Assembly (NCBI GenBank): GCA_003650815.1
Contig: QMSB01000009.1
Location: 1-35,781 of the forward strand
Length of the DNA: 35,781 nt
Source of the DNA: Thermoprotei archaeon
GTDB lineage: Archaea > Thermoproteota > Thermoprotei > Thermofilales > B15-G2
Direction: 5' to 3'
In this document: positions 6,439 through 15,033 of the stretch, piece by piece
Numbering within the stretch: position 1 is the stretch's first letter
Layout: each line of letters begins with the position of its first letter
Program-made: the position numbers and the translations under genes
The notes under the pieces: generated by a model
Databases searched by the model: none
Seen by the model: only the letters and a program-made list of their open reading frames with translations
What the model was told of the DNA's origin: nothing

Positions 6439-7077
6439 CTAGAAGGTGAGCTTAGTTTCTAAGATGCGGGCGAGTTCTAGTCCTCTTTCGATAAATTGCA
6501 TAAGGTCTCGTGTATTTAGAAGATCCCTGCTGTCGACTTTTTGTCCAATTACCCTGACTCCCTCTAGCCTGAGCAGCTCTATCTTGATACTAGAGAATTC
6601 TAAGGAACCCATGTATCCTCCGACGGATCTGTCGGACTTAACGACTTTATGGCAGGGAATTAGTACAGGATAGGGGTTTCTTGACATGAGAAAGCCTACT
6701 ATTCTCGGACTCAGACCGAATACGCTTGCGAGAGCGCGATAAGTGGTGGCTTTTCCTCGCGGTATTGTAGCGAGCGTTAAGTAGACTAGCCTAGTGATCT
6801 TGCTAAACGAGCAGAGGCGTCTGAGCTTGAGTAGGAGCGGCTCTTCTAGAACTCTTTCTCCTTGAGCAGCTTTTAGTATAGCTTCGACGAACATTGCCAC
6901 TCTAGGGTCTTCGGCGCTAGTTTTGATTACAGCAGAGTCTTTGCACAGTTTCTTCGTTAAGAGAGCTTCAGCGAGGTCATAGGAGGGCACCGGGGGAGTG
7001 TTTCTGACTAAGTAGCTAGAGGATAGCACTAAGCCCACGTAGCCAAAGCAGGTCTTCACTACTGCGCTTTCAAGCAC
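6439..7077 (-). CDS. ogt: Methylated-DNA-protein cysteine methyltransferase (Ogt)
   Basis: This 212-residue suicide enzyme removes methyl groups from O6-methylguanine. It has the acceptor cysteine C142 in LIPCHKVV, the DNA-intercalating arginine R126 in SPRIVGF, and the IPRGKATTY helix-turn-helix entry (105-113). The N-terminal 85 residues form the less conserved domain. The GTG start at 7077 is about four bases from the predicted transcription start of the shared promoter with rtcA. The family normally has CHRVV; here it is CHKVV, a conservative change. Confidence 0.95.
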   Translation of the reverse strand: MLESAVVKTCFGYVGLVLSSSYLVRNTPPVPSYDLAEALLTKKLCKDSAVIKTSAEDPRVAMFVEAILKAAQGERVLEEPLLLKLRRLCSFSKITRLVYLTLATIPRGKATTYRALASVFGLSPRIVGFLMSRNPYPVLIPCHKVVKSDRSVGGYMGSLEFSSIKIELLRLEGVRVIGQKVDSRDLLNTRDLMQFIERGLELARILETKLTF

Positions 7078-7101
7078 AGTGTCCCTCTCTCCTAAGAAAA
7101 A

Positions 7102-7113
7102 TATTAATTTAAG
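7102..7113. promoter_or_regulatory. Shared divergent TATA region of ogt and rtcA
   Basis: TATTAATTTAAG can be read as a TATA box in both directions. It is about 28 bases from the ogt GTG at 7077 and about 25 from the rtcA ATG at 7131. Only 53 bases separate the two starts, so no other promoter fits. Confidence 0.55.
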
Positions 7114-7130
7114 CGATGAGTGTCTCTTTG

Positions 7131-8201
7131 ATGAGTTTAATAGTTATCGACGGTAGCATGGGAGAAGGAGGAGGACAGATTTTGAGAACAGCTATCGCTC
7201 TTTCTGCATTAACGTTGCGTCCAGTGAAGATTATTAACATAAGGGCTAAAAGAAGTAACCCAGGGCTCAGACCTCAGCACATAACGGGAATAAAGGCTGT
7301 AGCCGCGCTCTGCGGCGCCGAGGTCAAAGGTCTCAGTGTGGGCTCTAGAGAGATAGAGTTCCGGCCTACAGCGCGTAGAGCCGGAGTATTTAGGTTCGAC
7401 GTGGGTACTGCTGGAAGCGTCTCTCTAGTTCTGCAGGCGCTTCTTCCAGTTCTAGCATTGGCTCCAGATCCTTGTGAACTACATATTACTGGAGGCACGG
7501 ATGTTTCCTGGAGTCCTCCAATAGACTATGTACGTTTCGTGCTGGCTCCCATGCTGAGAAAAATGGGCTTTTTCTTCGATATCACTGTCAAGAAGAGGGG
7601 ACACTATCCTAAAGGAGGGGGCTACATTATCTGTAAGAGTCGCCCAGTAGCAGATAAGCTGAAGGCTATTAGAGTCCTAGAGAGAGGAGATTTACTGGAG
7701 GTGCAGGGGATTTCTCACTGCGTACGCCTCCCACCTCATGTCGCAAGGAGACAGGCGGAGTCAGCGAAAATATTTCTAGCTAAAAGGGGTATAACGAAGG
7801 TCAGTATTGACCTAGAGACATATCCTCCGCATAAGGACCCTCATCTAGGACCTGGAAGCGGCATAGTTCTCTGGGCAGTGTGTGAGAAATCGATTCTCGG
7901 AGCAGATTCTCTAGGAGCCAAAGGCAAGCCCGCGGAGACTGTTGGACAAGAGGCTGCGAGCAAGCTTATAGAAGAACTCGAGACCGGGAGAGCCGTAGAC
8001 AGGCATATGACAGACATGCTAGTGCCCTTCATGGCTATCGCGTCAGGGGAATCGGCGATTTCTTCTACTAAGTTAACGCTTCACGCAGAAACAAACATTA
8101 TGTTAGCTAAAATTATGTTAGGAGTAGATTTCAATGTAGAGAGGGTAGATAGTGGGGCTGTGATATCTGTTGAGGGCCTAGGGCTAGAGCGAGGGGTTTA
8201 G
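7131..8201 (+). CDS. rtcA: RNA 3'-terminal phosphate cyclase
   Basis: RtcA converts RNA 3'-phosphate ends to 2',3'-cyclic phosphates using ATP through a covalent AMP-histidine. The start IVIDGSMGEGGGQILRTAIALS, the GTAGSVSLVLQALLPVL motif and the C-terminal VDRHMTDMLVPFMA segment, which holds the likely adenylated histidine, are all present. From the ATG at 7131 the protein has 356 residues, a normal size. An in-frame ATG at 7116 would add five residues, but the TATA position favours a leaderless start at 7131. The gene is convergent with the CDP-alcohol phosphatidyltransferase, 37 bases away. Confidence 0.95.
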   Translation: MSLIVIDGSMGEGGGQILRTAIALSALTLRPVKIINIRAKRSNPGLRPQHITGIKAVAALCGAEVKGLSVGSREIEFRPTARRAGVFRFDVGTAGSVSLVLQALLPVLALAPDPCELHITGGTDVSWSPPIDYVRFVLAPMLRKMGFFFDITVKKRGHYPKGGGYIICKSRPVADKLKAIRVLERGDLLEVQGISHCVRLPPHVARRQAESAKIFLAKRGITKVSIDLETYPPHKDPHLGPGSGIVLWAVCEKSILGADSLGAKGKPAETVGQEAASKLIEELETGRAVDRHMTDMLVPFMAIASGESAISSTKLTLHAETNIMLAKIMLGVDFNVERVDSGAVISVEGLGLERGV

Positions 8202-8238
8202 ATTAGTGAAGTAGTTTACGTAAATCAAACAAAAACTG

Positions 8239-8841
8239 CTATTTTTCACGGAGGGAGATAGCTTTAACTACCCTGTATATTCTCTCAGCCAAAGTGACTC
8301 CTGACAAGACGACAGTTGCGAGAAGTAGCCATGTGAACATATAGGTGGCTCTGTCTAGTAGCAGAACTAAGATAGCTACAGCGATTAGTCTTTCAGCTCT
8401 TTCCATGAGCCCGACGCCCTTGATTTCTACTCCGAGACTTTCTGCTCTTGCCCTGGCATAGCTTATCATGAGGGATAAAGCAGCGAATAGTGCCGCTAAA
8501 GCCCCCTCAAGTGGCATGTTTCTCTGTATTAAGTTAAAGCATAGTGAGAGTATCACTGCAGAGTCCACTAGCCTATCGAACATAGAGTCTATGAAAGCTC
8601 CTAGTTTAGTTACTTTGCCCGATAGCCTAGCTACAGTGCCGTCTAGTGCGTCTAAGATACCTGATAGCAGAATTAGCGCAGTTGAGCAAAGGTAATTTCC
8701 TGTACAAAGGGTGATCGAAGAAAGCACACCTACGAGTAGTGAGAGTGTAGTGCACGCGTTAGGCGTAAGACCTAGTTTAAGGAGAGCTAGAGCTAAGACT
8801 CTGAGCTTTTTCTCGAAATACCTTTTAAATTTATTAAGCAT
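8239..8841 (-). CDS. CDP-alcohol phosphatidyltransferase (probable archaetidylinositol phosphate synthase type)
   Basis: This integral membrane enzyme joins a CDP-archaeol lipid to a head-group alcohol. The full catalytic motif is present: D64, D67-G68, A71-R72, G81, D85 and D89. Several hydrophobic segments follow (about 35-60, 92-125, 150-185). Its 200 residues are typical for the archaeal enzymes that use inositol phosphate, but the head group cannot be told from sequence. It starts four bases after the stop of the PadR gene and is surely co-transcribed with it. Confidence 0.9.
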   Translation of the reverse strand: MLNKFKRYFEKKLRVLALALLKLGLTPNACTTLSLLVGVLSSITLCTGNYLCSTALILLSGILDALDGTVARLSGKVTKLGAFIDSMFDRLVDSAVILSLCFNLIQRNMPLEGALAALFAALSLMISYARARAESLGVEIKGVGLMERAERLIAVAILVLLLDRATYMFTWLLLATVVLSGVTLAERIYRVVKAISLREK

Positions 8842-8845
8842 GGTT

Positions 8846-9166
8846 CTAAGAGAATAGCAGTTTGTAAATATTTTCTATAAACTCTCTGCCCTTTTCGAAT
8901 ACTTGAAGCCCCTTTTCTGTCGGAGCGTAGTAAGCTCTCCCGATACGTCTTACGCTTTTTTCTTCCTTGACCTTCTTTATCAGGCCCTCTGCTTCCATTC
9001 TGTAGAGAACGACATAGACTGTTACAGTTGCTGGAGAAAACTTGAACTTTTCTCTTATCGCTTTGACTATTTCGTATCCATACATGGGTCTCTCTTTAAG
9101 GAGCCTCAGTATGTAGAGCCAGAGGTTTTCTTTAGTCAGCTTCTTTACTAGGCGCTCATACGCCAT
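8846..9166 (-). CDS. PadR-family transcriptional regulator
   Basis: The 106-residue winged-helix protein has the PadR signature: LYILRLLKERPMYGYEIVKAI (residues 17-37), then SPATVTVYVVLYRMEAEGLIK and the wing RAYYAPTEKG. There is a short C-terminal dimerisation helix and no ligand domain. As first gene of a two-gene operon with a membrane-lipid synthase, it could control lipid head-group synthesis (inference). The ATG is about 29 bases from the TATA box, so the leader is very short. Confidence 0.92.
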   Translation of the reverse strand: MAYERLVKKLTKENLWLYILRLLKERPMYGYEIVKAIREKFKFSPATVTVYVVLYRMEAEGLIKKVKEEKSVRRIGRAYYAPTEKGLQVFEKGREFIENIYKLLFS

Positions 9167-9190
9167 ACTGTTTCTCAGTCGCAGATTTTG

Positions 9191-9200
9191 TATATATTTA
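9191..9200 (-). promoter_or_regulatory. TATA box of the PadR and lipid synthase operon
   Basis: It reads TAAATATATA on the minus strand, centred about 29 bases before the PadR ATG at 9166. A self-regulating PadR site would be expected close by, but I see no clear palindrome. Confidence 0.6.
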
Positions 9201-9208
9201 TTTGTTCG

Positions 9209-9580
9209 CTATTGTAGTCTCTTCTTAGAGGACAGTAGTATAATGGCTTTAGCTAAGTCGCCTTTAGTCTCGATTAGTGCTGCTCGGGCCTCTTCAAGGC
9301 TTACTCCCGCCTGCTCAGCCACTAGTTGAATATCTTCCTCACTTACTTCAACCTCTTCCTCCGCTAAGGTTTCTTCTCTCTTAATCTCGCTTATTTCTCC
9401 CCCCATCACCTGGAAGACTGTGTTACCTGAGACTCTCATCACACTGACTGAAGGATTTGCTATCTCTATGATCTTATCAGGCAAAACTATAGATACTTTC
9501 TCCACGTCATGTAATTCCTCGATCCTGAGGCCTAGCCTCTTAGCTAGTCGCCTTAGCTCTCGAGGCGAAAGAGGCCGCAT
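9209..9580 (-). CDS. nac: Archaeal nascent polypeptide-associated complex protein (NAC)
   Basis: This ribosome-associated chaperone binds emerging polypeptides as a homodimer. The 123 residues contain a basic N-terminus (RRLAKRLGLRIEELHDVE), the NAC beta-barrel (about 25-75, FQVMGGEI) and a C-terminal UBA domain (about 85-120, EDIQLVAEQAGVSLEEARAAL). This is the standard archaeal architecture. It follows alaS by 25 bases and ends the long translation cluster. Confidence 0.95.
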   Translation of the reverse strand: MRPLSPRELRRLAKRLGLRIEELHDVEKVSIVLPDKIIEIANPSVSVMRVSGNTVFQVMGGEISEIKREETLAEEEVEVSEEDIQLVAEQAGVSLEEARAALIETKGDLAKAIILLSSKKRLQ

Positions 9581-9605
9581 AGTCTCTCGACTATACTCAG
9601 CTCAG

Positions 9606-12356
9606 CTACTTATTTATCTTCTCTACTAACTTAGATACTTCTTCTACTACTCTTTGCCGCAGAGTTTCCAGCAGTACGTATCTTCCTCTTCCAGTAAACA
9701 TGTCCTGTTTTCCTCCTCCTCTGCCTTCAGCTAGCTCCATTATTTTTCGCCCTAGTACCCTGGCGTCTACTATAGTAGAGGCATTAGCGCCCACTAGTAT
9801 GAGGTATGTTGCTTTTCCGTTTTCTCGTGTATAAAGTACTACGACAGCATTAGCGTTATCTCTAGTAATTAATGCAGCTAAGTGGAGGAGGTCATGGGCC
9901 TCTGCTTCGGCTACTTCGTAGACGATTACCGAGAGGACGCCGACTTTCTCGGCTTGAGCTACTACAGTGTCTTTAATAAGCCTAAATAATTTCTTTTTCA
10001 GTGCCTCGTTTTCTTTTCTAAGTGATCTATACTCTTCGATAAGTTTAGTAACCGAGGGTAGTACATCTTCGAGTGGAGATCCTAGTTTTTCAGATACTTC
10101 TCTCAGAGTTTTTTCAAGAGACTGAACATACTTGAGAGCACTGCTGCCCGCTGCAAACTCTATTCTCTCGACTCCGTCCTGTATGCGCATAGACCTAATT
10201 ATTTTAATTAATCCTACTTCACCTGTACTGAGGCAGTGAGTGCCTCCACATGCCTCTGCGTCCCAGTCCTCTATTTCAACGACTCTAATCTCTCTACCTG
10301 GGACAACGCCGCCTTGATATAATGTGAAGCCGTATCTCTGTTCTGCTGTAATTCTGTCTTCAAAGAATGTTTTCACGCGCCTATTTTCGCGTACTATTCT
10401 GTTAGCCAAAGCCTCTATCTTATGTATTTGAGATAATGTTAGGTGCCTGTAGTGTGTGATGTCAAGCCGGGATCTCTCTACGCCTTTCTGAGCGCCAGCC
10501 TGCCAGACATGAGGTCCAAGTACTTTGCGGAGAGAAGCTAAAAGTATGTGTGTAGCTGTGTGGGCTCTCATTAAAGCTAGACGCATCTCTTTGTCGATTT
10601 CTCCAATAACAGTTTCTCCTTCTTTAATGCTTAGGTCTTCTTTAGCCTTTATTTCATGAACTACAACGTTTCCGACCTTGAATACGTTCACTACCTCTAG
10701 TTCTTCTCCGGACTGAGTTTTTAAGACTCCTGTGTCGCTTGGCTGGCCTCCTCCAGTAGGATAGAACGCTGTCTTGTCCAGGATCACGTACTTGCCACTT
10801 ATTACTTTTAAGACCTTTGCAGTGAAATCGAATAAGTACGGGTCTTCGTAGTAAAGCAGCCTGGTCTTCTCTATGTTTTCGACGAGAGCAGGGTCTAGTG
10901 GCGCTTCCTCCTTTTTAGCTAGTTGTGGCTTAGCTCTTTTAGCAAGTAATTCGTAGAAGTTTTGAGGAATGGTAATTTCTACGCCTAATTCATTGCCCGC
11001 TTCTCTGACTATATCAGGAGGTATGCCATGTGACTCGTAAAGGTATATTAAGTCTTCAGCAGAGACTTTTTCCTCCTTCTCTCTTTTCTTCTTTATGAAT
11101 GTCCTGCATATCTGACGACCTCTTCTGAGAGTCTGAGCGTATTTTTTCTCCTCTAGCTCTACGATTTCCAGTATGTTATCAATCAGTTCTCTATACTCTG
11201 TGAATAGAGATGTCCAGTACTTTAACGATATTTCCATTATGTCAGTAAGCTTTACGTCAGTGGAGAGTTTTAGTAGATTTCTGATAGCTCGTCGTATAAG
11301 AAGCCTCGCAAGGTACCCGGCGCCAGTGTTTGATGGAACTACGCCGTCTCCTATCATGAACATGAGTGCTCTGCAGTGATCTAGTACAGCGTAAATGTTT
11401 TCAAGAGGTATAACTATGCTCCTGAGCTCGTCGACGCTTATTCCTACAAGGGACGCTATCTCCCTGTAGCTTTTCTCTATATCTGCCTTAGATACGTCGA
11501 TCTTTCCAAAGTATCTTGAAAGCGTAGACATAATTTCAAAATCGGGCTCTGGTACAGACACAATTTTCTTCACAGCTGGTAGTATTTCCGAGAAAAGCGA
11601 GTCATAGAGCGTAGGGGATCCTGTTGACAGCCACAAAATTCTCTCCAGACCGTAGCCTGTATCGACTATATAGTTTCCCATTTCAACTAGCTTGGAGTCG
11701 TGTACTCTGTAGTGCATGAAAACTAGTGTCGCTACTTCTAGCCCATCTATTAAGACTTCGAAGTCCTCTCCAGCATTTCCTCCTCCGCTCCACATGCCTT
11801 CCTTAAAAATCACTTTTTCTTCAGGAACCTTGAGCTCTTCCGTGAAGAAGTTGAAGCAGAGCTCTACTGTCTTGTTGTTCCAGTAAGTAGTTATTTCTTT
11901 GAAGTTAAAGGCGTGGTGTGCCATCATCTCGAAGCACGATAGGTGGCGTCCTGTTCTTCCAATGTTGTCTAGATCCGTCAGCCTTATGCAGGGCTGTGAT
12001 ATGACTAAGGGATTTGCCGGGGGGTCTACTACTCCTTCTGTGACCCATGGCTGGAAGCAATAAATCGATGCGCCGACCAAATACACGTCTTCTCTCCATC
12101 GAGCGACTATCGGATAGCGCTTAACCGGAGTATGTCCTCTCTTAGCGAAGAATTCTATGTACTTCTTTCTTATTGTCTCGAGGTCTCTGTACTTAGCTGT
12201 CGGGGGCGAGCCTATAAACTCGTATTCTGCGCAGGGTGGCTCTCCACATGTATTTTGATCAGGATTTAATGTCCAGAAGTAGTCTCCGCAGATAGGGCAT
12301 TTCTTTCTGATAAATCCTTTTTCTCTGAATAACTTAACGTTGTAAAGAGTCTTCAT
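9606..12356 (-). CDS. alaS: Alanyl-tRNA synthetase
   Basis: The 916-residue archaeal-type enzyme charges tRNA-Ala and edits mischarged serine or glycine. The N-terminus has the archaeal zinc motif CPICGDYFWTLNPD followed by CGEPPC. The class II catalytic core follows (EMMAHHAFNFKE, GGGNAGEDFEVL). The editing domain has the metal ligands HTATH and CGGTH, and the C-terminal oligomerisation/tRNA-binding domain ends at KLVEKINK. The reading frame stays open for about 35 codons upstream of the ATG but contains no ATG, GTG or TTG, and a TATA box lies there, so the ATG at 12356 is kept. It has its own promoter although it follows the uL10 gene. Confidence 0.98.
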   Translation of the reverse strand: MKTLYNVKLFREKGFIRKKCPICGDYFWTLNPDQNTCGEPPCAEYEFIGSPPTAKYRDLETIRKKYIEFFAKRGHTPVKRYPIVARWREDVYLVGASIYCFQPWVTEGVVDPPANPLVISQPCIRLTDLDNIGRTGRHLSCFEMMAHHAFNFKEITTYWNNKTVELCFNFFTEELKVPEEKVIFKEGMWSGGGNAGEDFEVLIDGLEVATLVFMHYRVHDSKLVEMGNYIVDTGYGLERILWLSTGSPTLYDSLFSEILPAVKKIVSVPEPDFEIMSTLSRYFGKIDVSKADIEKSYREIASLVGISVDELRSIVIPLENIYAVLDHCRALMFMIGDGVVPSNTGAGYLARLLIRRAIRNLLKLSTDVKLTDIMEISLKYWTSLFTEYRELIDNILEIVELEEKKYAQTLRRGRQICRTFIKKKREKEEKVSAEDLIYLYESHGIPPDIVREAGNELGVEITIPQNFYELLAKRAKPQLAKKEEAPLDPALVENIEKTRLLYYEDPYLFDFTAKVLKVISGKYVILDKTAFYPTGGGQPSDTGVLKTQSGEELEVVNVFKVGNVVVHEIKAKEDLSIKEGETVIGEIDKEMRLALMRAHTATHILLASLRKVLGPHVWQAGAQKGVERSRLDITHYRHLTLSQIHKIEALANRIVRENRRVKTFFEDRITAEQRYGFTLYQGGVVPGREIRVVEIEDWDAEACGGTHCLSTGEVGLIKIIRSMRIQDGVERIEFAAGSSALKYVQSLEKTLREVSEKLGSPLEDVLPSVTKLIEEYRSLRKENEALKKKLFRLIKDTVVAQAEKVGVLSVIVYEVAEAEAHDLLHLAALITRDNANAVVVLYTRENGKATYLILVGANASTIVDARVLGRKIMELAEGRGGGKQDMFTGRGRYVLLETLRQRVVEEVSKLVEKINK

Positions 12357-12387
12357 TTTCTCTACTAGGAATGGACAGTGCTCTCTT

Positions 12388-12395
12388 CTATAAAT
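12388..12395 (-). promoter_or_regulatory. TATA box of alaS
   Basis: It reads ATTTATAG on the minus strand, about 36 bases before the alaS ATG, predicting a leader of about ten bases. Confidence 0.5.
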
Positions 12396-12459
12396 TTCGT
12401 TTTCTAAATAAGGGTCTCTAGGAGAAAAGAGCTGTTTAATTGGCAGAAATATTTTCAGA

Positions 12460-13353
12460 TTATTTCTCTTGCTCTACTTTAGGCTTCACTTTCTCGTAGA
12501 TTACCCTAGCTATATTCTCTGCTTTCCTCAGAGCGGCCTCAATAGAGTCTTTGAGCGGAAGCACGGCATTGAGAAGCAGACTATTCGCTTCTCTCGCGGC
12601 TTTCTGTATGATTAACGGTAGTGCCTCAGAGACAAATAGGGGAGCGCCTATTGATAGCTGAATGGCTCTTCTATGCGCCTCAGTGATCTGTTCTCTGTAT
12701 TCGTCTAGGTTTAGCTCAAGTTTTTCTATTAGCACTCCGTCTGTAATGGCTACCTTTATTTCGAGGCCTGAGAGTATAGGTTTAATATCTAGTTTTTTAA
12801 GGAGTTCTGCGAGCTCAGCTGATATCATATCTCCTTTCTTAGCCACAACAGTGTCTTTAGTAATCCATATGCTTCCCTCCTGGATTCTTGTCGGTATCTT
12901 GAGTTTGCCAAAGAGGCTTAATATAGGTCCGGGAGCAAAGCCTGTGTTACCTGAGGGAATAACTATGTCGTCGGGGGCTATATCTCCGGGACGTGCTTCT
13001 CTAGGTATTTTGTTCTTCTCCAAGAAGAGGTATAGCTCAAACGGATTTAGCTTAGAGAAGATAAACGCATTTTCCCCCTTCAGATAGTTTTTGAGCTTCT
13101 CTAAGCCAGGTCTCTTGTCTTTAACACGGTCAATTGCTATTCTGGCTAAAGTATTTTTACAAACCCTCAGTACATCGCCCTTTTCTTTTAGTAAGGCTCT
13201 TATTTCATGTAAAACAGGGGCTCCAACGTTTCTTATAGACACTACTGCGACTGTAGGATATTTCGTGAAAAGTTGGCTCATTTCTTCAACTATCTTTATT
13301 TTCCTAGGGGGAATAGGTCTTTCTCTCACATATTTCGCGGCTTGCACAGACAT
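12460..13353 (-). CDS. rpl10: Ribosomal protein uL10 (P0), short C-terminus
   Basis: uL10 anchors the L12 stalk to 23S rRNA. The rRNA-binding domain (about 1-110, TVAVVSIRNVGAPVLHEIRALLK), the insertion domain (about 110-190, GNTGFAPGPILS) and the helical spine for L12 dimers (about 215-297) are visible. It has 297 residues, while many archaeal versions have about 335-340 and end in an acidic hinge plus a LGALFG-like tail. Here the protein stops after KVKPKVEQEK with no such tail. The L12 gene that usually follows in crenarchaea is absent; alaS comes next after 103 bases. Confidence 0.96.
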   Translation of the reverse strand: MSVQAAKYVRERPIPPRKIKIVEEMSQLFTKYPTVAVVSIRNVGAPVLHEIRALLKEKGDVLRVCKNTLARIAIDRVKDKRPGLEKLKNYLKGENAFIFSKLNPFELYLFLEKNKIPREARPGDIAPDDIVIPSGNTGFAPGPILSLFGKLKIPTRIQEGSIWITKDTVVAKKGDMISAELAELLKKLDIKPILSGLEIKVAITDGVLIEKLELNLDEYREQITEAHRRAIQLSIGAPLFVSEALPLIIQKAAREANSLLLNAVLPLKDSIEAALRKAENIARVIYEKVKPKVEQEK

Positions 13354-13364
13354 ATCTCATACAC

Positions 13365-14018
13365 CTACTTTAGGCGAACTTTAACAGCAGGCCCCATAGT
13401 CAGCTTTACGTAAACTTTCTCTATATTATGAGGAATTCTAAACTTTGTCTCGAGAGCTGAAAAGACTGCCGCTATATTTTTAGCTACTTCTTCTAGAGGC
13501 TGGTCTTCAAGACCTACTCTGCACATAACGAGAGGCTGCGTTCTTATTCTTATTCGGACGGATCTCTTCAAACTATCGACGAGGAGAGCTATGTCTGCTG
13601 TGGGCGGCACAGGTCTTGGCATTTTCCCAGCGGGGCCTAAATATCTTCCGAGAAGTCTGCCTATGAGAGGCATCATGTCTGCCTGTGCTATAAAGAAGTC
13701 GTAGCTTTTAACAAATTTCTTAGCTGATTTCTTATCACTGGCTATTTTCTCAAGATCTTCTCTCGAGATTACTCCGTCTGCTCCCGCAGACTTTGCTTTT
13801 ACATAAAGGTCGCCTGCAGCGATGACGCATACTTTAGCCATTTTTTCTTTAGGAGGATGTGGTAATGCGACTGGCATATTAACTCTATTTTCAGGGCGTT
13901 TTAGATCGACGTCTCTTAGCTTAATAATAAGCTCGAAGCTTTGCTTAAAGTTTCTCGGCTTAGCTTTCTCCTTAGCTTCTTTAAGTGGATTAATAAAAAT
14001 CTTATAGTCTACTGGCAT
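13365..14018 (-). CDS. rpl1: Ribosomal protein uL1
   Basis: This 217-residue mobile-stalk protein binds 23S rRNA and, in several archaea, its own mRNA. The N-terminal AKPRNFKQSFELIIKLRDVDL and central GRLLGRYLGPAGKMPRPVP are typical. It starts two bases after the uL11 stop, inside the conserved uL11-uL1-uL10 order. Confidence 0.97.
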   Translation of the reverse strand: MPVDYKIFINPLKEAKEKAKPRNFKQSFELIIKLRDVDLKRPENRVNMPVALPHPPKEKMAKVCVIAAGDLYVKAKSAGADGVISREDLEKIASDKKSAKKFVKSYDFFIAQADMMPLIGRLLGRYLGPAGKMPRPVPPTADIALLVDSLKRSVRIRIRTQPLVMCRVGLEDQPLEEVAKNIAAVFSALETKFRIPHNIEKVYVKLTMGPAVKVRLK

Positions 14019-14020
14019 TT

Positions 14021-14521
14021 CTAACCACCTTCTTCATATTTCTTCAATAACTCGTCGTAAATACCCTCATTAACCTCTTTAATAACTTCTTTAGGGTTCT
14101 TACCCTCCACTGTTACACCCATGCTAAGACATGAACCCAGTACCTGTTTTACAGCGCCTTTCAGAGTTTTCGACTTAAGCTGCTCCCTCTTTGTAAGCGC
14201 TATTTTGATCACTTGCTCCATGGTTAAATTGCCTATATACTTTCGTCCAGGCTCTCCTGACCCTTTCTGCGCCTTAGCTTCCTTAATTATCAGGGCGCTT
14301 GTCGTGGGTACTCCTACCTCGACCTCGAACTCCTTAGTATCTACGTCTACAGTGACTTTAACAGGTACTTGCATCCCGGCAAAGTCCTTAGTAAGTTCAT
14401 TGACCTTGTTTACTACTGCCATTACGTTTACTCCGAGAGGGCCTAGTGCAGGACCTATAGGTGGTCCTGCGGTCGCCTTTCCTCCTGGAACTAGGAACTG
14501 TAGGGTTTTCTTAGTGCCCAT
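14021..14521 (-). CDS. rpl11: Ribosomal protein uL11
   Basis: The 166-residue protein of the GTPase-associated centre has the hallmark GGKATAGPPIGPALGPLGVN (13-32) and KAQKGSGEPGRKYIGNLT. The C-terminal domain binds 23S rRNA and the N-terminal domain contacts elongation factors. It sits between nusG and the uL1 gene. Confidence 0.98.
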   Translation of the reverse strand: MGTKKTLQFLVPGGKATAGPPIGPALGPLGVNVMAVVNKVNELTKDFAGMQVPVKVTVDVDTKEFEVEVGVPTTSALIIKEAKAQKGSGEPGRKYIGNLTMEQVIKIALTKREQLKSKTLKGAVKQVLGSCLSMGVTVEGKNPKEVIKEVNEGIYDELLKKYEEGG

Positions 14522-14562
14522 TTCTGCTCACCGATGTCGGTATTTGATAGAAAAGCCTCCTA

Positions 14563-15033
14563 TTAATAAAGCTCACTCCTCTCTGCCTTTTCAATTATCT
14601 TCACATCCTCGGCGTTTATTGTCACGGGGAACGGGTATGTGGCGTCTAGTATCTCTAAAACTACTTCTCCTCTGCTCTTATCTACGTGTCGCACTTTGCC
14701 TTTCATTCCTCTAAACGGTCCGTGCACTATCTCGACAATGTCGTCTACTTTAATGCTCTCTATCACTGGCTTGTAGTAGATGAATTTCTCGAGCTCAGCG
14801 AACGATATAGAGCCTCTGACTCTCCCCTTTATGTGTCTGAGTCCACTAATGGCTCTGTCAATGTCTCTGACAGAAGGGGATTCGATGAAGATGAAGCCCT
14901 TTAAGTCGTCAAACACCATTATAGCCCTTATGCTAAGATTTAGCGTTTTTACTCTTGTTTCAATGAGCAAAGCTACGTTGTGTTCTTGTCCAGCTACAGT
15001 TCTTATAGCGTAAAACCTGCTAGCTAAGCTCAT
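14563..15033 (-). CDS. spt5: Transcription elongation factor Spt5 (NusG)
   Basis: The 156-residue protein has an NGN domain (about 8-90, FYAIRTVAGQEHNVALLIETR and GFIFIE) and one KOW domain (about 98-150, DIVEIVHGPFRGMKGKVRHVDKSRGEVVLEIL). It clamps RNA polymerase with Rpo4/7-independent contacts and raises processivity together with Spt4. It overlaps the secE stop by four bases (ATGA), the usual archaeal secE-nusG coupling. Confidence 0.97.
   Translation of the reverse strand: MSLASRFYAIRTVAGQEHNVALLIETRVKTLNLSIRAIMVFDDLKGFIFIESPSVRDIDRAISGLRHIKGRVRGSISFAELEKFIYYKPVIESIKVDDIVEIVHGPFRGMKGKVRHVDKSRGEVVLEILDATYPFPVTINAEDVKIIEKAERSELY

Noticed and set aside
12357-12461. N-terminal extension of AlaRS by about 35 open codons
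   Set aside because: There is no ATG, GTG or TTG in it, the TATA box lies inside, and family N-termini align with the ATG at 12356.
12662-13087. Plus-strand frame of 141 codons opposite uL10
   Set aside because: Antisense shadow of a certain ribosomal protein gene, Ser-rich with no motif.
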